NCBI RefSeq assembly: GCF_900106835.1
Contig: NZ_FNNR01000002.1
Coordinates: forward strand, 434,001-498,000
Direction of reading: 5' to 3'
Source: Arthrobacter sp. cf158
GTDB taxonomy: Bacteria; Actinomycetota; Actinomycetes; Actinomycetales; Micrococcaceae
DNA length: 64,000 nucleotides
Every line of letters begins with the position of its first letter. Position 1 is the stretch's first letter. The notes below the pieces were generated by a model that was not told where the DNA came from, did no database searches, and saw only the letters and a list, made by a program, of their open reading frames with translations. The position numbers were made by a program, and so were the translations under genes. Positions 37,433 to 46,751 of this stretch are shown here, in pieces.

Positions 37433-37777
37433 ATGCCCCGCTCCAACCGCCCCCGTCGCAACGCGTCCAGCACACGCTCCGGCAACGCTGGCGGCAAATG
37501 GGCGGAACCGGTGCCTGAGCTGGATCTTGAGCGTGCGCGTGCCGGGATTGCCCGGCGCGAAAGCGCACCGGACGGCGATTGGATGGTCCGGACCATGACG
37601 GCAAAGAAAGCGGAAAAACAGTACATCTGCCCTGGCTGCGCCACTGCGATCGTTCCGGGCATCGCCCACTTGGTGGTGTGGTCGGACAGCCACTTGTTCG
37701 GGCAGGCCGCCGGGCTGGCCGAACGCCGGCACTGGCACACCAATTGCTGGACCGGCCGGACGTACCGATACCGCTGA
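37433..37777 (+). CDS. Small zinc-ribbon-like protein next to nucS
   Basis: 114 residues from ATG at 37433. Basic disordered N-terminus (RSNRPRRNASSTRSG), then DWMVRTMTAKKAEKQYICPGC...HWHTNCW. The CxxC and HxHxxC groups look like a zinc site. It is divergent from nucS, which may hint at a link to DNA or RNA handling; no function is known to me. Confidence 0.8.
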   Translation: MPRSNRPRRNASSTRSGNAGGKWAEPVPELDLERARAGIARRESAPDGDWMVRTMTAKKAEKQYICPGCATAIVPGIAHLVVWSDSHLFGQAAGLAERRHWHTNCWTGRTYRYR

Positions 37778-37782
37778 TTCGC

Positions 37783-37788
37783 TAGGCT
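37783..37788 (+). promoter_or_regulatory. -10 box of the hydrolase gene at 37796, leaderless type
   Basis: TAGGCT followed by 7 bases and ATG. It begins 6 bases after the stop of the zinc-binding protein gene. Confidence 0.55.
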
Positions 37789-37795
37789 TGGCACC

Positions 37796-38590
37796 ATGAC
37801 TTTCGACCCCGCCTCGTTCGTGTTCACTCCGCAGGATTCACCCTCGGAGATCCGTGCTTCCACGGTTCTGCCTGCCCAGCGCGAGAATGTGGAGTTCACC
37901 ACCGAAGACGGCAAAGTACTGCGGGGTGAGCTTGCATTGCCTGCATCCGGCGGGATCACCGCCACGTTGATCACTCTCCACCCGCTGCCCACGCACGGTG
38001 GCTTTATGGATTCGCACGTCTACCGCAAGGCTTCGTACAGACTGCCTGCGCTGGCCGGGGTCGCCGTCCTGCGGTTCAACACCCGCGGCACGCAGTCGCC
38101 ACGGGGAACCAGCGATGGCCAGTTTGAGGAAGGCATCGGTGAGCGGTACGACGTCGAGGCTGCCGTGCGGTTCGCGGTGGAACGCGGCTTGCCTAACCGC
38201 TGGCTGGTGGGCTGGTCCTTCGGCACTGAACTTGCGCTGATGTACGGAGCAGTGGAGCCAGTGGCCTCAGCGATCGAGGGAGCGGTGTTGTTGTCCCCGC
38301 CGCTGCACCGGGCGACGGATGTCCACCTCAAGGAGTGGGCTGCGTCCGGCAAACCGCTCACGGTCCTGGTGCCTGAACACGACGATTACCTGCAGCCAGC
38401 TGAGGCGGCCGAACGGTTCAGCCTGGTACCGCAGGCCCGGCTTGTTGGCGTCGACGGCGCCAAGCACCTCTGGGTGGGCGAGAAGTACGCGGCGCGCGTC
38501 TTGAATGAAATCGTCGACGACGTCACCCCGGCAGGTGCGGGAGTGGACGGCCTGCCTCGCGAGTGGGCGGGGCCGGTTGCGACGGCATAG
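37796..38590 (+). CDS. Alpha/beta hydrolase
   Basis: 264 residues. Oxyanion region ITLHPLPTHGGFMDSHVYR, nucleophile VGWSFGTE (Ser141), acid near VLVPEHDDYLQP, and His in GVDGAKHLWVG. Similar to dienelactone hydrolase/S33-like cytosolic esterases. The last six codons and the TAG stop lie inside the first unit of a 19-bp tandem repeat, so the C-terminus may vary among strains. Confidence 0.85.
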   Translation: MTFDPASFVFTPQDSPSEIRASTVLPAQRENVEFTTEDGKVLRGELALPASGGITATLITLHPLPTHGGFMDSHVYRKASYRLPALAGVAVLRFNTRGTQSPRGTSDGQFEEGIGERYDVEAAVRFAVERGLPNRWLVGWSFGTELALMYGAVEPVASAIEGAVLLSPPLHRATDVHLKEWAASGKPLTVLVPEHDDYLQPAEAAERFSLVPQARLVGVDGAKHLWVGEKYAARVLNEIVDDVTPAGAGVDGLPREWAGPVATA

Positions 38591-38686
38591 CCCGGTTGCG
38601 ACGGCTTAGCCCGGGTGCGGGTGCTTAGCCCGGGTGCGGGTGCTTAGCCCGGTTGCGACGGCATAGCCCGGGTGCGGGTGCTTAGC
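38573..38686 (+). repeat. 19-bp tandem repeat array (six units)
   Basis: Units start at 38573, 38592, 38611, 38630, 38649 and 38668. Two forms alternate: ccggttgcgacggcatagc (or cttagc) and ccgggtgcgggtgcttagc; a degenerate seventh copy follows. Each unit carries TAG, and the first supplies the hydrolase stop. Confidence 0.92.
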
Positions 38687-38721
38687 CCTGTTGCCAGTGC
38701 CTGAGCGAGTCGCCTCCGGAG

Positions 38722-38764
38722 ACGACTCATGCCCCCGAACCGGGTGTTCGGGGGCGTGAGTCGT
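38722..38764. terminator. Bidirectional terminator hairpin
   Basis: 19-bp stem (38722-38740 with 38746-38764, one G-T pair) with a CGGGT loop, between the convergent hydrolase and AI-2E-type permease genes. No clear T-run. Confidence 0.7.
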
Positions 38765-38780
38765 TAAGCACCTAGGTCGG

Positions 38781-40094
38781 TCAGTGCCTGTCCTGGCGCA
38801 TGATGAAGACTTCCTTGATCAGCAGCATGATGGCTGCCGCCGTCGGGATGGCAATAAGTGCACCCAGCACGCCAAGGAGGCTGCCTCCGGCGATCACGGA
38901 GATCACGGCCACAGCACCCGGGACCGCCACGGCACGCTGCATGATGCGCGGCGAGATGAAGTACGCCTCGAACTGCAGGTAGGCGAAGTAGGCGATGGCG
39001 TAAACCAGAGCTGTCTGCCAGCCTGCGGTGAGTGCCACCAGAATGACCACCACCGCGGCGATCAAGCCACCAACCAGCGGAATAAATGCCAGCAGGGCGA
39101 CGACGAACGCCAGCAGAACGCTGAACGGGATGCCCAGGATGGTCATCAGGATGAAAGCGAAGATCGCGTTCAGGAGGGCGACACAGACCTGGCCAATGAC
39201 GTAATTGCCCACGGAATCGGTGATTGCCTCGGACAGCGCTTCAACGCGGGGACGGCGGGATCGGGGTGCCAGACGGTAAGCCCACTTTTTCATGGACGGC
39301 AACGCAGCCAGGAAGTAAAGGCTCAGGACCAGGACGATCAGCGAACCGAACAGGCCATTGGCAACGGTGGAACCGAAGCCCACAACGCCGCCGAAAATGC
39401 CGCCCATGGCTTCGGGGTCCTTGACGAACTTATCCAGTTCAGTGGTGATCCGGTCACGCACCCCGAACTGGCTATCAGCGTTGCGGAAGAAGTCAGAGTC
39501 CAGGAAGCCGCGGATCCAGTCCGGGGCCTGGCGCACGATTTCAGAGACCTGTTCAACGATGGTGGGGATCAACGTTGCGAAGAAGCCGGCCACTGCAAGC
39601 ACCAGTGCCGACACCGAGATGAGGATGCCGGCAGGCCGGGGCACTTTCCGCGACTCGAGCCAGCGGACCACCGGGTCCAGGCCGAGTGCGATGAAGAGCG
39701 CGGCCACGATCCACAGGATGAGTTGGGTGGTGTTGCTTGCGATGTAGAACACCGCCAAGGCAATGCCGACTCCGGCGGTCCCCATGAAGCCGACATAGAG
39801 AGGGTGCTGGGATGACATCCGCGGGCCGGGCGCGCCAAAACCGTGGTCGTCCTCGGGACGCGGTTTGTCGCGTTCCCCCTCGGCCTCGTCTTCCGGAGGC
39901 ATCTCAAATCGGACGCGGTTGCGGGCTCCCGGAATGGGCTGCCTTAGTCTGCGGCCAAGGGCAGCCAGGCGTCCGGTACGGACAGGAACCGTAGCAGCGG
40001 TGCCGTCCGTGGAAGCATCCACCGCACTTGACCCGGGCTCATCGGCGGGACGGGGCTCCAAGTGGTCTTTCACGCGGTTTAGCTGCCTTTTCAT
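38781..40094 (-). CDS. AI-2E family (PF01594) permease
   Basis: 437 residues from ATG at 40094 (MKRQLNRVKDHLEPRPADEP). The frame is open to 40151, but those codons include ATA and TTA, rare here, so I exclude them. The N-terminal 130 residues are disordered and charged. Then about eight helices follow, with the family segment LAFVVALLAFIPLVGGLIAAVVV. Members export autoinducer-2 or act as ion antiporters; the substrate here is open. Confidence 0.88.
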   Translation of the reverse strand: MKRQLNRVKDHLEPRPADEPGSSAVDASTDGTAATVPVRTGRLAALGRRLRQPIPGARNRVRFEMPPEDEAEGERDKPRPEDDHGFGAPGPRMSSQHPLYVGFMGTAGVGIALAVFYIASNTTQLILWIVAALFIALGLDPVVRWLESRKVPRPAGILISVSALVLAVAGFFATLIPTIVEQVSEIVRQAPDWIRGFLDSDFFRNADSQFGVRDRITTELDKFVKDPEAMGGIFGGVVGFGSTVANGLFGSLIVLVLSLYFLAALPSMKKWAYRLAPRSRRPRVEALSEAITDSVGNYVIGQVCVALLNAIFAFILMTILGIPFSVLLAFVVALLAFIPLVGGLIAAVVVILVALTAGWQTALVYAIAYFAYLQFEAYFISPRIMQRAVAVPGAVAVISVIAGGSLLGVLGALIAIPTAAAIMLLIKEVFIMRQDRH

Positions 40095-40290
40095 TGGTGG
40101 TAAAGGGGCGATCCAGGCACCGGAAGGCCCGGATATCATGATCATCGCCACACTATCAGGACCACTGAATGACGCTACGGAGCCGCGATCGCGGGCATTT
40201 CAGGATGTCGTGGGGATCACCACGATCTGACTCTCTCATAACAAAACGGTTACCCTTTAAGTTCAACGACCGCTGATGATAGGTGATCCT

Positions 40291-42033
40291 GTGCGTTTGA
40301 AGACTGCAGCCTTGCTGGTGCTGCTGGGCCTGCTGACGATGCTGGCCGGCATTGGCCAGCTGACTTTCTGGGCTCCCTCCGAGACCGTGACGGCCTCGGT
40401 TCCCAGTGATACCAAAGCTGCCCCGCTGACCGTGATCGACCAAAAGTTGATCGCCCTCCATGACGGGCCGGTGAAGATCAAGATCCAGGGTGAAGGAAAC
40501 TTCATCGTTGCTACCGGGCGCCCGGATGACGTCGAAGCCTGGGTGGGTGACACTGCCCACACCACGTTGACGGGCGTGTCGGCGGACCAGAAGTCACTCG
40601 AGGTGAGCTCTGTTGATGGCGAAGCCACTGCCCCCTCACCGGCTGGATCCGATCTGTGGGTCAGCACCGAGGACGCCAGCGGCGAGCTCGACTACACCTG
40701 GAATCCGCCGGCAGATGGTGAGTGGTCCCTGCTGGTAGCCGGCGACGGAACCAAGCCTGCGCCGTCGTCGATTTCCATGACCTTCCCGAACAACGCCACC
40801 ACCCCCTGGGCTGTGCCGCTGATTGTTCTGGGCATCATCATCATCCTGGTGGGGGCGGCCTTGCCTTTCGTAGCGAAGGCCCTCAGCAACCGACGCAAAG
40901 ACGATGGCGATGACGGATCGCACGGTGAGGGCGAAACCACCACCTTGCCTGTGCAGTCGCCAGCCGGCGACGCCGCCCGTCGGCGTGGTGCCGAAACTGA
41001 GGGACCCGCCCTGAGGGTCACCGCTATCGCTGCCGCACTGGCCGCTGTCATGGTTGGCGGGACGGCTGTGGCCGCCCAGGCAACGACGACTCCCGAGGCT
41101 ACCTCCACGTCCTCCGCTGCGGCCCCCGCAGAAGGCGACGGCGGCACACCTGTCCTCCTGGAGTCCCAGCTGCAGAGGATCCTGGAACAGGTGGCGAGCA
41201 CGGTTGATGCAGCCGACGCCGCCAAGGATGCTCCCAAACTGGCTCCCCGCGTGGACAAGATGGAATTGCAGATCCGGACGCAGAACTACAAGATCCGTTC
41301 GGCTGTTTCGGCCTACGAAGCCCGTATGCCCGTTCGTGCCACCAAGCTTCAGAGCAGCGTTATCAGCACCAAGCGTGAGTGGCCCCGTACCGTCTTTGCC
41401 CTGACGCAGGGCGATGGAAACGTCGTGCCGCAGGTACTGACCCTGGTCCAGCTTTCGCCTCGCGAAAACTACAAGCTGTGGGGCAGTGCACCCCTGCAGC
41501 CGGGCACCAACTTCCCGTCGTTCCCCATTCCCCGTGAAGGAACCCAGCCCGTGCCGGCCGGGGACAACACTGGTTTGGCTTACAGCGGCAACGAGGCTTT
41601 GGGAATCCTGGCCGAAATGCTGACTACGCCTGACTCGCCGAACCGAAGCAAACTGGCGGACGGGCAGTCGTCCCCGTACATCGCGGGCGCCCTTGCTTAC
41701 CAGGCTGACACTGTGAAGAACGGAACCAGCGCCAACTTCAAGTTCACCCACACCCCTGTAACCAACCAGACAGTGGTGTTGCGAACTGCCGACGGCGGCG
41801 CTTTGGTGGTGGGACGCCTGGACTTCGCGTTCGAAGGTACGCCCAAGGCGGCCGGCGACAAGCTCCTGCTGGAGGACGATTCCGCAGTCTTCGCCGGGGG
41901 CAAGGAAACCACAACGGGCATGGTCCTGAACTTTGCCGAGTCCGTCGCGGTGTACATTCCGCCGGCAGGCTCTGCTGATCCCATGAAACTCGTGGCCGCG
42001 ACGCGTGGCCTGGTGGGAGCCAGCTTCAAGTAG
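40291..42033 (+). CDS. Membrane-anchored exported protein of unknown function
   Basis: 580 residues from GTG at 40291, with AGGTG 6 bases upstream; an ATG at 40276 is the alternative. A signal-like helix (about 3-25), an extracellular beta-rich region, a helix around 170-195 (LIVLGIIIILVGAALPFVA), a charged linker, a further hydrophobic segment (about 250-270) and a large C-terminal exported domain. I recognise no named enzyme motif. It precedes the CnoX-like gene by 38 bases and is common in Arthrobacter. Confidence 0.8.
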   Translation: MRLKTAALLVLLGLLTMLAGIGQLTFWAPSETVTASVPSDTKAAPLTVIDQKLIALHDGPVKIKIQGEGNFIVATGRPDDVEAWVGDTAHTTLTGVSADQKSLEVSSVDGEATAPSPAGSDLWVSTEDASGELDYTWNPPADGEWSLLVAGDGTKPAPSSISMTFPNNATTPWAVPLIVLGIIIILVGAALPFVAKALSNRRKDDGDDGSHGEGETTTLPVQSPAGDAARRRGAETEGPALRVTAIAAALAAVMVGGTAVAAQATTTPEATSTSSAAAPAEGDGGTPVLLESQLQRILEQVASTVDAADAAKDAPKLAPRVDKMELQIRTQNYKIRSAVSAYEARMPVRATKLQSSVISTKREWPRTVFALTQGDGNVVPQVLTLVQLSPRENYKLWGSAPLQPGTNFPSFPIPREGTQPVPAGDNTGLAYSGNEALGILAEMLTTPDSPNRSKLADGQSSPYIAGALAYQADTVKNGTSANFKFTHTPVTNQTVVLRTADGGALVVGRLDFAFEGTPKAAGDKLLLEDDSAVFAGGKETTTGMVLNFAESVAVYIPPAGSADPMKLVAATRGLVGASFK

Positions 42034-42058
42034 GACATGGCCCTGGCAGGGCAGCGGC

Positions 42059-42064
42059 TAGAGT
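42059..42064 (+). promoter_or_regulatory. -10 box of the thioredoxin-TPR gene, leaderless type
   Basis: TAGAGT, 7 bases before the ATG at 42072. Confidence 0.55.
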
Positions 42065-42071
42065 GGAACGT

Positions 42072-43070
42072 ATGAGTTCGCCCGGATACCGACCCACTCC
42101 AGCCGCTGCCAGCCAGCTCAACCTTCGCGGCGCCGTCGACCTCTCGTCGCTGCGCCGCCCGGCCTCGCCGCCGGTGCCTCCCGCTTCGGCTTCGCCGGAT
42201 GGCGGCGCCCCAGGGGGCGGTGAGCCCGTCGGTGGCGATGCCGGCAAAGCGCCTCTTCGCGTGGATGCCACCGAAAGTAATTTCCAGGATCTAGTGCAGT
42301 TGTCTGCGCAGATCCCCGTACTCTTCCTGCTCTGGTCGCGTTACGCGGCCGAATCGCCGGCTGTCCTTGAGGCCGCCGAACGCGTGGTTGAAAGCTACGG
42401 CGGCCGTTTGGTACTCGCCGCCGCGGACGTTGACGCTTTCCCGCAGCTCGCGCAAGCATTTCAGGTGCAGGCTGTACCTACAGCCGTGGCCGTGATCAAG
42501 GGCCAGCCCGTGCCCCTCTTTCAAGGACCCGCAGATGACGCGCAGATCCGGGACCTCGTGGAAGAACTCCTTAAGGTTGCGGCAGCCAATGGCGTCACGG
42601 GGAGCATCGGTGATGGCGCCCCGGGTGAAGACGCCGAACCCGCACCGCTGCCACCGCTCCATCAAACGGCCATCGATGCCATCGAAGCCGGTGATTACGC
42701 AGCAGCTGCTGCGGCCTACAAGCAGGCCCTCCTGGAACAACCCGCAGATGCCGATGCCAAGGCAGGCCTTGCCCAAGTTGATCTGATGGCCAGGTTGGAA
42801 AACCTCTCCGCCCCGCAAGCAGACAGCCTCCGCGACCTCGCCGCGCGGGAACCGGACAACATGGACGCCCAGCTTGGCGTCGCCGATCTGGACGTCTCCG
42901 GTGGGCACATTGAAGACGCCTTCCAGCGGATCATCACGTTTATCGGCAGGAATTTCGGGCCTGAGCGTGAGACTGCGCGTGTCCGGCTTCTTGAGCTCTT
43001 CGAGGTAGTGGGAACCCAGGACGAGAGGGTGGCCAAGGCCCGCCAGGGGCTCGCGAGGGTTCTCTTCTAG
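42072..43070 (+). CDS. CnoX/YbbN-like thioredoxin-TPR chaperone
   Basis: 332 residues. Ala/Pro-rich N-terminus, thioredoxin fold (about 70-180: IPVLFLLWSRYAAESPAVLEAAERVV, VPTAVAVIKG), then TPR-like helices (AIEAGDYAAAAAAYKQALLEQP). The CxxC redox site is replaced by WSRYAAES, so it is probably a holdase rather than a reductase. The stop shares one base with the next gene's GTG. Confidence 0.9.
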   Translation: MSSPGYRPTPAAASQLNLRGAVDLSSLRRPASPPVPPASASPDGGAPGGGEPVGGDAGKAPLRVDATESNFQDLVQLSAQIPVLFLLWSRYAAESPAVLEAAERVVESYGGRLVLAAADVDAFPQLAQAFQVQAVPTAVAVIKGQPVPLFQGPADDAQIRDLVEELLKVAAANGVTGSIGDGAPGEDAEPAPLPPLHQTAIDAIEAGDYAAAAAAYKQALLEQPADADAKAGLAQVDLMARLENLSAPQADSLRDLAAREPDNMDAQLGVADLDVSGGHIEDAFQRIITFIGRNFGPERETARVRLLELFEVVGTQDERVAKARQGLARVLF

Positions 43071-44170
43071 TGCCGTCCGCGCTGTTTTCTCCACTGCAGC
43101 TGCGCTCTCTCACCGTGCCTCACCGCGGCTGGGTTTCGCCCATGTGCCAGTACAGTTGCCACCCGGAAACCGGAGAGGGTGTCCCCAACGATTGGCACCT
43201 GATGCATCTGGGCTCCTTTGCCGCCGGCGGTGCCGGGCTGATCATGAGCGAGGCAGCCGCGGTCAATCCGGCAGGCAGGATCAGTCCGCTGGACGCCGGC
43301 CTGTACAGCGATGCGCAGGCCGAAGGCTGGGAACGCATCATCCGTTTTGTCCATCAGTATGGCGCCGTGGATTGCAAGATAGGGGCCCAGCTTGCCCACG
43401 CCGGACGCAAGGCATCGACGTACTGGCCGTTTTCCGGCCGCTCGGGTTCCGTTCCAGGGTCCGACGGCGGATGGGTCACCGCCGGGCCGACGAACCAGCC
43501 GTTCGATGGCTACTCCGAACCGGCGGCGATGAGTGAGGCCGAGATCCAGGGCGTCGTGGCCGACTTCGCGGCGGCCGCTTCCCGCGCAGTTGCAGCGGGC
43601 TTCGACACCGTTGAAATCCACGGTGCGCACGGTTACCTCCTGCATCAGTTCCAGAGCCCGCTCATCAACACCAGGACGGACAGCTGGGGTGGGAGCGAGG
43701 AGAAGCGGAACAAGCTCATGCTCGCTGTGGTGGATGCGGTGAGGGCTGTCATCCCTGATTCCATGCCGCTCCTGCTGCGGATCTCCGCGTCCGACTGGGC
43801 TGAAGGCGGAGTGGACGTCGGGATATCGGTGAGGCTGGCGCGTGCTGCCGCTGAGCGGGGCGTCGACCTGGTGGATGTTTCCAGTGGCGGTGCTGTGGCG
43901 CACCAGCGCATCCATGCTGTTCCCGGCTACCAGGCCGGGTTCGCCGAGCAGGTCAAGCGCGAGGCGGGCGTCCCCACGGGTGCGGTGGGACTGCTGACGA
44001 GTGCCACGCAGGCCGAGGACCTTGTTGCCAACGGCCGGGCTGATGCTGTCTTCATGGCCCGTGCAGCGCTGCGCGATCCGCATTGGTGGCTCAGGGCTGC
44101 CTACGAACTGGGCCACGACATCACGTGGGTTCCGCAGTACGAACGTGCCGTTCCCCGCCACGGCTTCTAG
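43070..44170 (+). CDS. NADH:flavin oxidoreductase, Old Yellow Enzyme class III (YqjM-like)
   Basis: 366 residues from GTG at 43070. FMN-binding TIM barrel with SPMCQYS (the cysteine typical of YqjM/thermophilic-like enzymes), EIHGAHGYLLHQFQSP, and VSSGGAVAHQRIHAVPGYQ. It reduces activated C=C bonds with NAD(P)H and serves in electrophile or oxidative-stress defence. It follows the CnoX-like gene with a one-base overlap. Confidence 0.95.
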   Translation: MPSALFSPLQLRSLTVPHRGWVSPMCQYSCHPETGEGVPNDWHLMHLGSFAAGGAGLIMSEAAAVNPAGRISPLDAGLYSDAQAEGWERIIRFVHQYGAVDCKIGAQLAHAGRKASTYWPFSGRSGSVPGSDGGWVTAGPTNQPFDGYSEPAAMSEAEIQGVVADFAAAASRAVAAGFDTVEIHGAHGYLLHQFQSPLINTRTDSWGGSEEKRNKLMLAVVDAVRAVIPDSMPLLLRISASDWAEGGVDVGISVRLARAAAERGVDLVDVSSGGAVAHQRIHAVPGYQAGFAEQVKREAGVPTGAVGLLTSATQAEDLVANGRADAVFMARAALRDPHWWLRAAYELGHDITWVPQYERAVPRHGF

Positions 44171-44198
44171 AACCGTAACGGGCTCACGATTGCGAGGT

Positions 44199-44204
44199 TA
44201 GGCT
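44199..44204 (+). promoter_or_regulatory. -10 box of the ABC transporter operon at 44211, leaderless type
   Basis: TAGGCT, then GGTCAC, then ATG. Confidence 0.58.
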
Positions 44205-44210
44205 GGTCAC

Positions 44211-45110
44211 ATGACGGAACCACGCCATGAAACCACGCCCATGTCCGCGCCGCCTCAATTTCCCGTGCCGCCACAGGGTGATGTGCCGGCACAAGGTGGG
44301 ACGCCACCCCGCGCCGCCGCGCCGCTCGGCCACCAGGGTGCCCCCGGCGATGCTCCGCTGGCCGCACTGTCCATTCGTGGCCTGGCCAAGCGGTTCGGGG
44401 ACAAGATTGCCGTGGATGGCGTGAGTCTGGAGGTGCCTGCGGGCTCGTTTTACGGGATGGTTGGTCCCAACGGCGCCGGCAAAACCACGACACTTTCGAT
44501 GGCCACCGGCCTTCTCCGTCCCGATTTTGGGACTGCGTTGATCCACGGCGTTGACGTTTGGGCGCGGCCGCTGGAAGCCAAAAAGCTCATGGGCGTGCTG
44601 CCTGACGGTGTGCGCCTCTTTGACAGGTTGACGGGCGAACAGTTGGTCACGTATTCCGGACTGCTCCGCGGCATGGACCGCGATGTGGTTGCTTCACGGG
44701 TTTCGGAACTTTTGGCGGCCCTTGACCTTGAGGCCGACGCCGGTTCCCTGGTGGTTGATTATTCTGCTGGCATGACCAAGAAGATCGCCTTGGCCTCAGC
44801 ACTGATTCACGCGCCGCGTCTCCTTGTCCTGGACGAGCCGTTCGAATCAGTGGATCCCGTATCCGCTGCGAACATCCGCGGGATCCTGGAGGGATACGTC
44901 TCTTCCGGAGGCTCCGTCATTGTTTCCAGCCATGTGATGGATCTGGTGCAGCGCATGTGCAGCCACGTGGCGGTGGTGGCCGGTGGCCGCGTTCTGGCGG
45001 CGGGGTCCGTGGACGAGGTCCGTAACGGTTCCACCTTGGAAGAGCGCTTCGTTCAGTTGGTGGGCGGCGGACACCGGACGGAGGGGCTGGAATGGTTGCG
45101 CACCTTCTAG
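44211..45110 (+). CDS. ABC transporter ATP-binding protein
   Basis: 299 residues. A Pro/Gln-rich disordered leader of about 50 residues precedes the ATPase. Walker A GPNGAGKTT at 85-93, signature DYSAGMTKK instead of LSGGQ, and Walker B LLVLDEPFES. Domain type is that of ABC-2 exporters. The end overlaps the permease gene by 19 bases. Substrate unknown. Confidence 0.92.
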   Translation: MTEPRHETTPMSAPPQFPVPPQGDVPAQGGTPPRAAAPLGHQGAPGDAPLAALSIRGLAKRFGDKIAVDGVSLEVPAGSFYGMVGPNGAGKTTTLSMATGLLRPDFGTALIHGVDVWARPLEAKKLMGVLPDGVRLFDRLTGEQLVTYSGLLRGMDRDVVASRVSELLAALDLEADAGSLVVDYSAGMTKKIALASALIHAPRLLVLDEPFESVDPVSAANIRGILEGYVSSGGSVIVSSHVMDLVQRMCSHVAVVAGGRVLAAGSVDEVRNGSTLEERFVQLVGGGHRTEGLEWLRTF

Positions 45111-46663
45111 GCCTCAAGTGGCGCCTTCTCCTCAACGGCTTCAAGCGAAGCCCCTGGCAGTTGGTGGGCATGGCCCTGGGTCTGTTGTATGCGCTGGGAG
45201 TCTTGTCCCTCCTGATTGGCGGGTTGGTGGCCCTGCGTTGGGCCGACGCCGAACTTGCCCATACCGTGGTGGTGCTGGGCGGCGCGGCCACAGTTTTGGG
45301 TTGGGCCATCATCCCGCTGGTTGCATCTGCTGCGGACATGACCTTGGATCCTGCCCGGTTCACCACCTTCGCGATTCCGCCGCGGCAACTCCTGACTGGC
45401 CTGGCCCTCGCTGGCTTCATTGGCATTCCTGGCCTGGCCACCCTGCTGGCGGCCCTGGGCACCGTGGGAACATGGTGGCGCAGTGTTCCTGCTGCCTCCG
45501 GGGCGTTGCTTGGCGCAATCCTGGGTGCCCTCACCTGCGTGGTGTTGTCCAAAGTAGTAACGACGGCAACTGCCGGTCTGGCATCCTCGCGGCGTTTCAA
45601 GGACGTCAGCAGCATCATCGTGTTCATACCACTGGTGCTTCTGGGGCCCATCATGGTGGGAATCGTCGACGGCGTCCGTGGCAGTGCCGACTACCTGCCG
45701 GTGCTCGCCCGCACGCTGTCCTGGACACCTCTTGGTGCGCCGTGGTCCCTTGGTGGCGATCTTGAATCCGGCAATGCTGGAGCGGCAGGCCTGAAAGTCC
45801 TGATTTCCGCAGCGACCATTGCCGGCTTGCTCCTGTGCTGGCATGTTCTGTTGCAGCGGGCGTTGGTGACGCCCCCGTACTCCGGAGGGTCATCAAAGAA
45901 GGGCGGAAAACTTGGGCTGTTCGGCCTTCTCCCGGGAACTCCGGCAGGTGCAGTTGCTACCCGTGCTTTGATCTACTGGATGAAGGATCCACGGTACGCG
46001 GCATCCTTGGTCATTGTTCCGCTATTCCCTGTCCTGTTTTTCTTCAGCGGATCACAGAGCGGCAGCTACGGCCTGCTCATGATCCTGGGGCCTCTGACTG
46101 CTTTCGTCATGGCGTGGTCCATCTGCGCTGATGTCTCGTACGACAACACGGCCTTCGCCCTCCATCTTGCCGCTGGGGTCCGCGGAATTGACGACAGGCT
46201 GGGCCGTGCCCTCGCCTGCCTGGCAATCTCCCTTCCGGTTGTTTTGGTCTTCACTGTTGGGCCGTTGTTCGTCACGGGGGATTGGCAGTGGCTGCCGAAC
46301 CTCTTGGGCCTGTCGATCGGAACACTCCTCACTGGCCTGGGACTCTCCTCGGTGATCTCGGCCCGCTACAACATCGCCGTGCCTTTGCCGGGCGACAGCC
46401 CGTTCAAGAAGCCGCCGGGAAACGTCGCCCAGACCCTGGCAGTCCAGGCGGTAGGGATGGGCGTCCTGGCCCTCCTGCTGATCCCGGAGCTGGCGCTGGT
46501 GGCTGTTCAGGCCTTCAGCGGAGGCCCGGGGGCCGGATGGATCAACCTCGTAGTTGGTCCCTTGCTCGGCGTCATATTGTTCGTCGTCGGCGTCCGCCTC
46601 GGGGGAAAATGGCTGGAGGCGCGGGGCCCGGAAATGTTCGCCCAGCTCAGCGTGAACCGCTAG
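45092..46663 (+). CDS. ABC transporter permease
   Basis: 523 residues with about twelve helices, no ATPase motif. It overlaps its ATP-binding partner by 19 bases, so translation is coupled. The large permease with a single ATPase resembles ABC-2 type exporters. Confidence 0.88.
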   Translation: MVAHLLGLKWRLLLNGFKRSPWQLVGMALGLLYALGVLSLLIGGLVALRWADAELAHTVVVLGGAATVLGWAIIPLVASAADMTLDPARFTTFAIPPRQLLTGLALAGFIGIPGLATLLAALGTVGTWWRSVPAASGALLGAILGALTCVVLSKVVTTATAGLASSRRFKDVSSIIVFIPLVLLGPIMVGIVDGVRGSADYLPVLARTLSWTPLGAPWSLGGDLESGNAGAAGLKVLISAATIAGLLLCWHVLLQRALVTPPYSGGSSKKGGKLGLFGLLPGTPAGAVATRALIYWMKDPRYAASLVIVPLFPVLFFFSGSQSGSYGLLMILGPLTAFVMAWSICADVSYDNTAFALHLAAGVRGIDDRLGRALACLAISLPVVLVFTVGPLFVTGDWQWLPNLLGLSIGTLLTGLGLSSVISARYNIAVPLPGDSPFKKPPGNVAQTLAVQAVGMGVLALLLIPELALVAVQAFSGGPGAGWINLVVGPLLGVILFVVGVRLGGKWLEARGPEMFAQLSVNR

Positions 46664-46751
46664 CCGCGTAACAACCATGCCCAAAGGTGGGACATGGGAT
46701 AACGTCTGTTTCAGATAGCTTGAAGACCCCTTACCTAGAAAGGCCGTGACG

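Noticed and set aside
38573..38686. CRISPR array
   Set aside because: Units are directly adjacent 19-mers without spacers; no cas genes.
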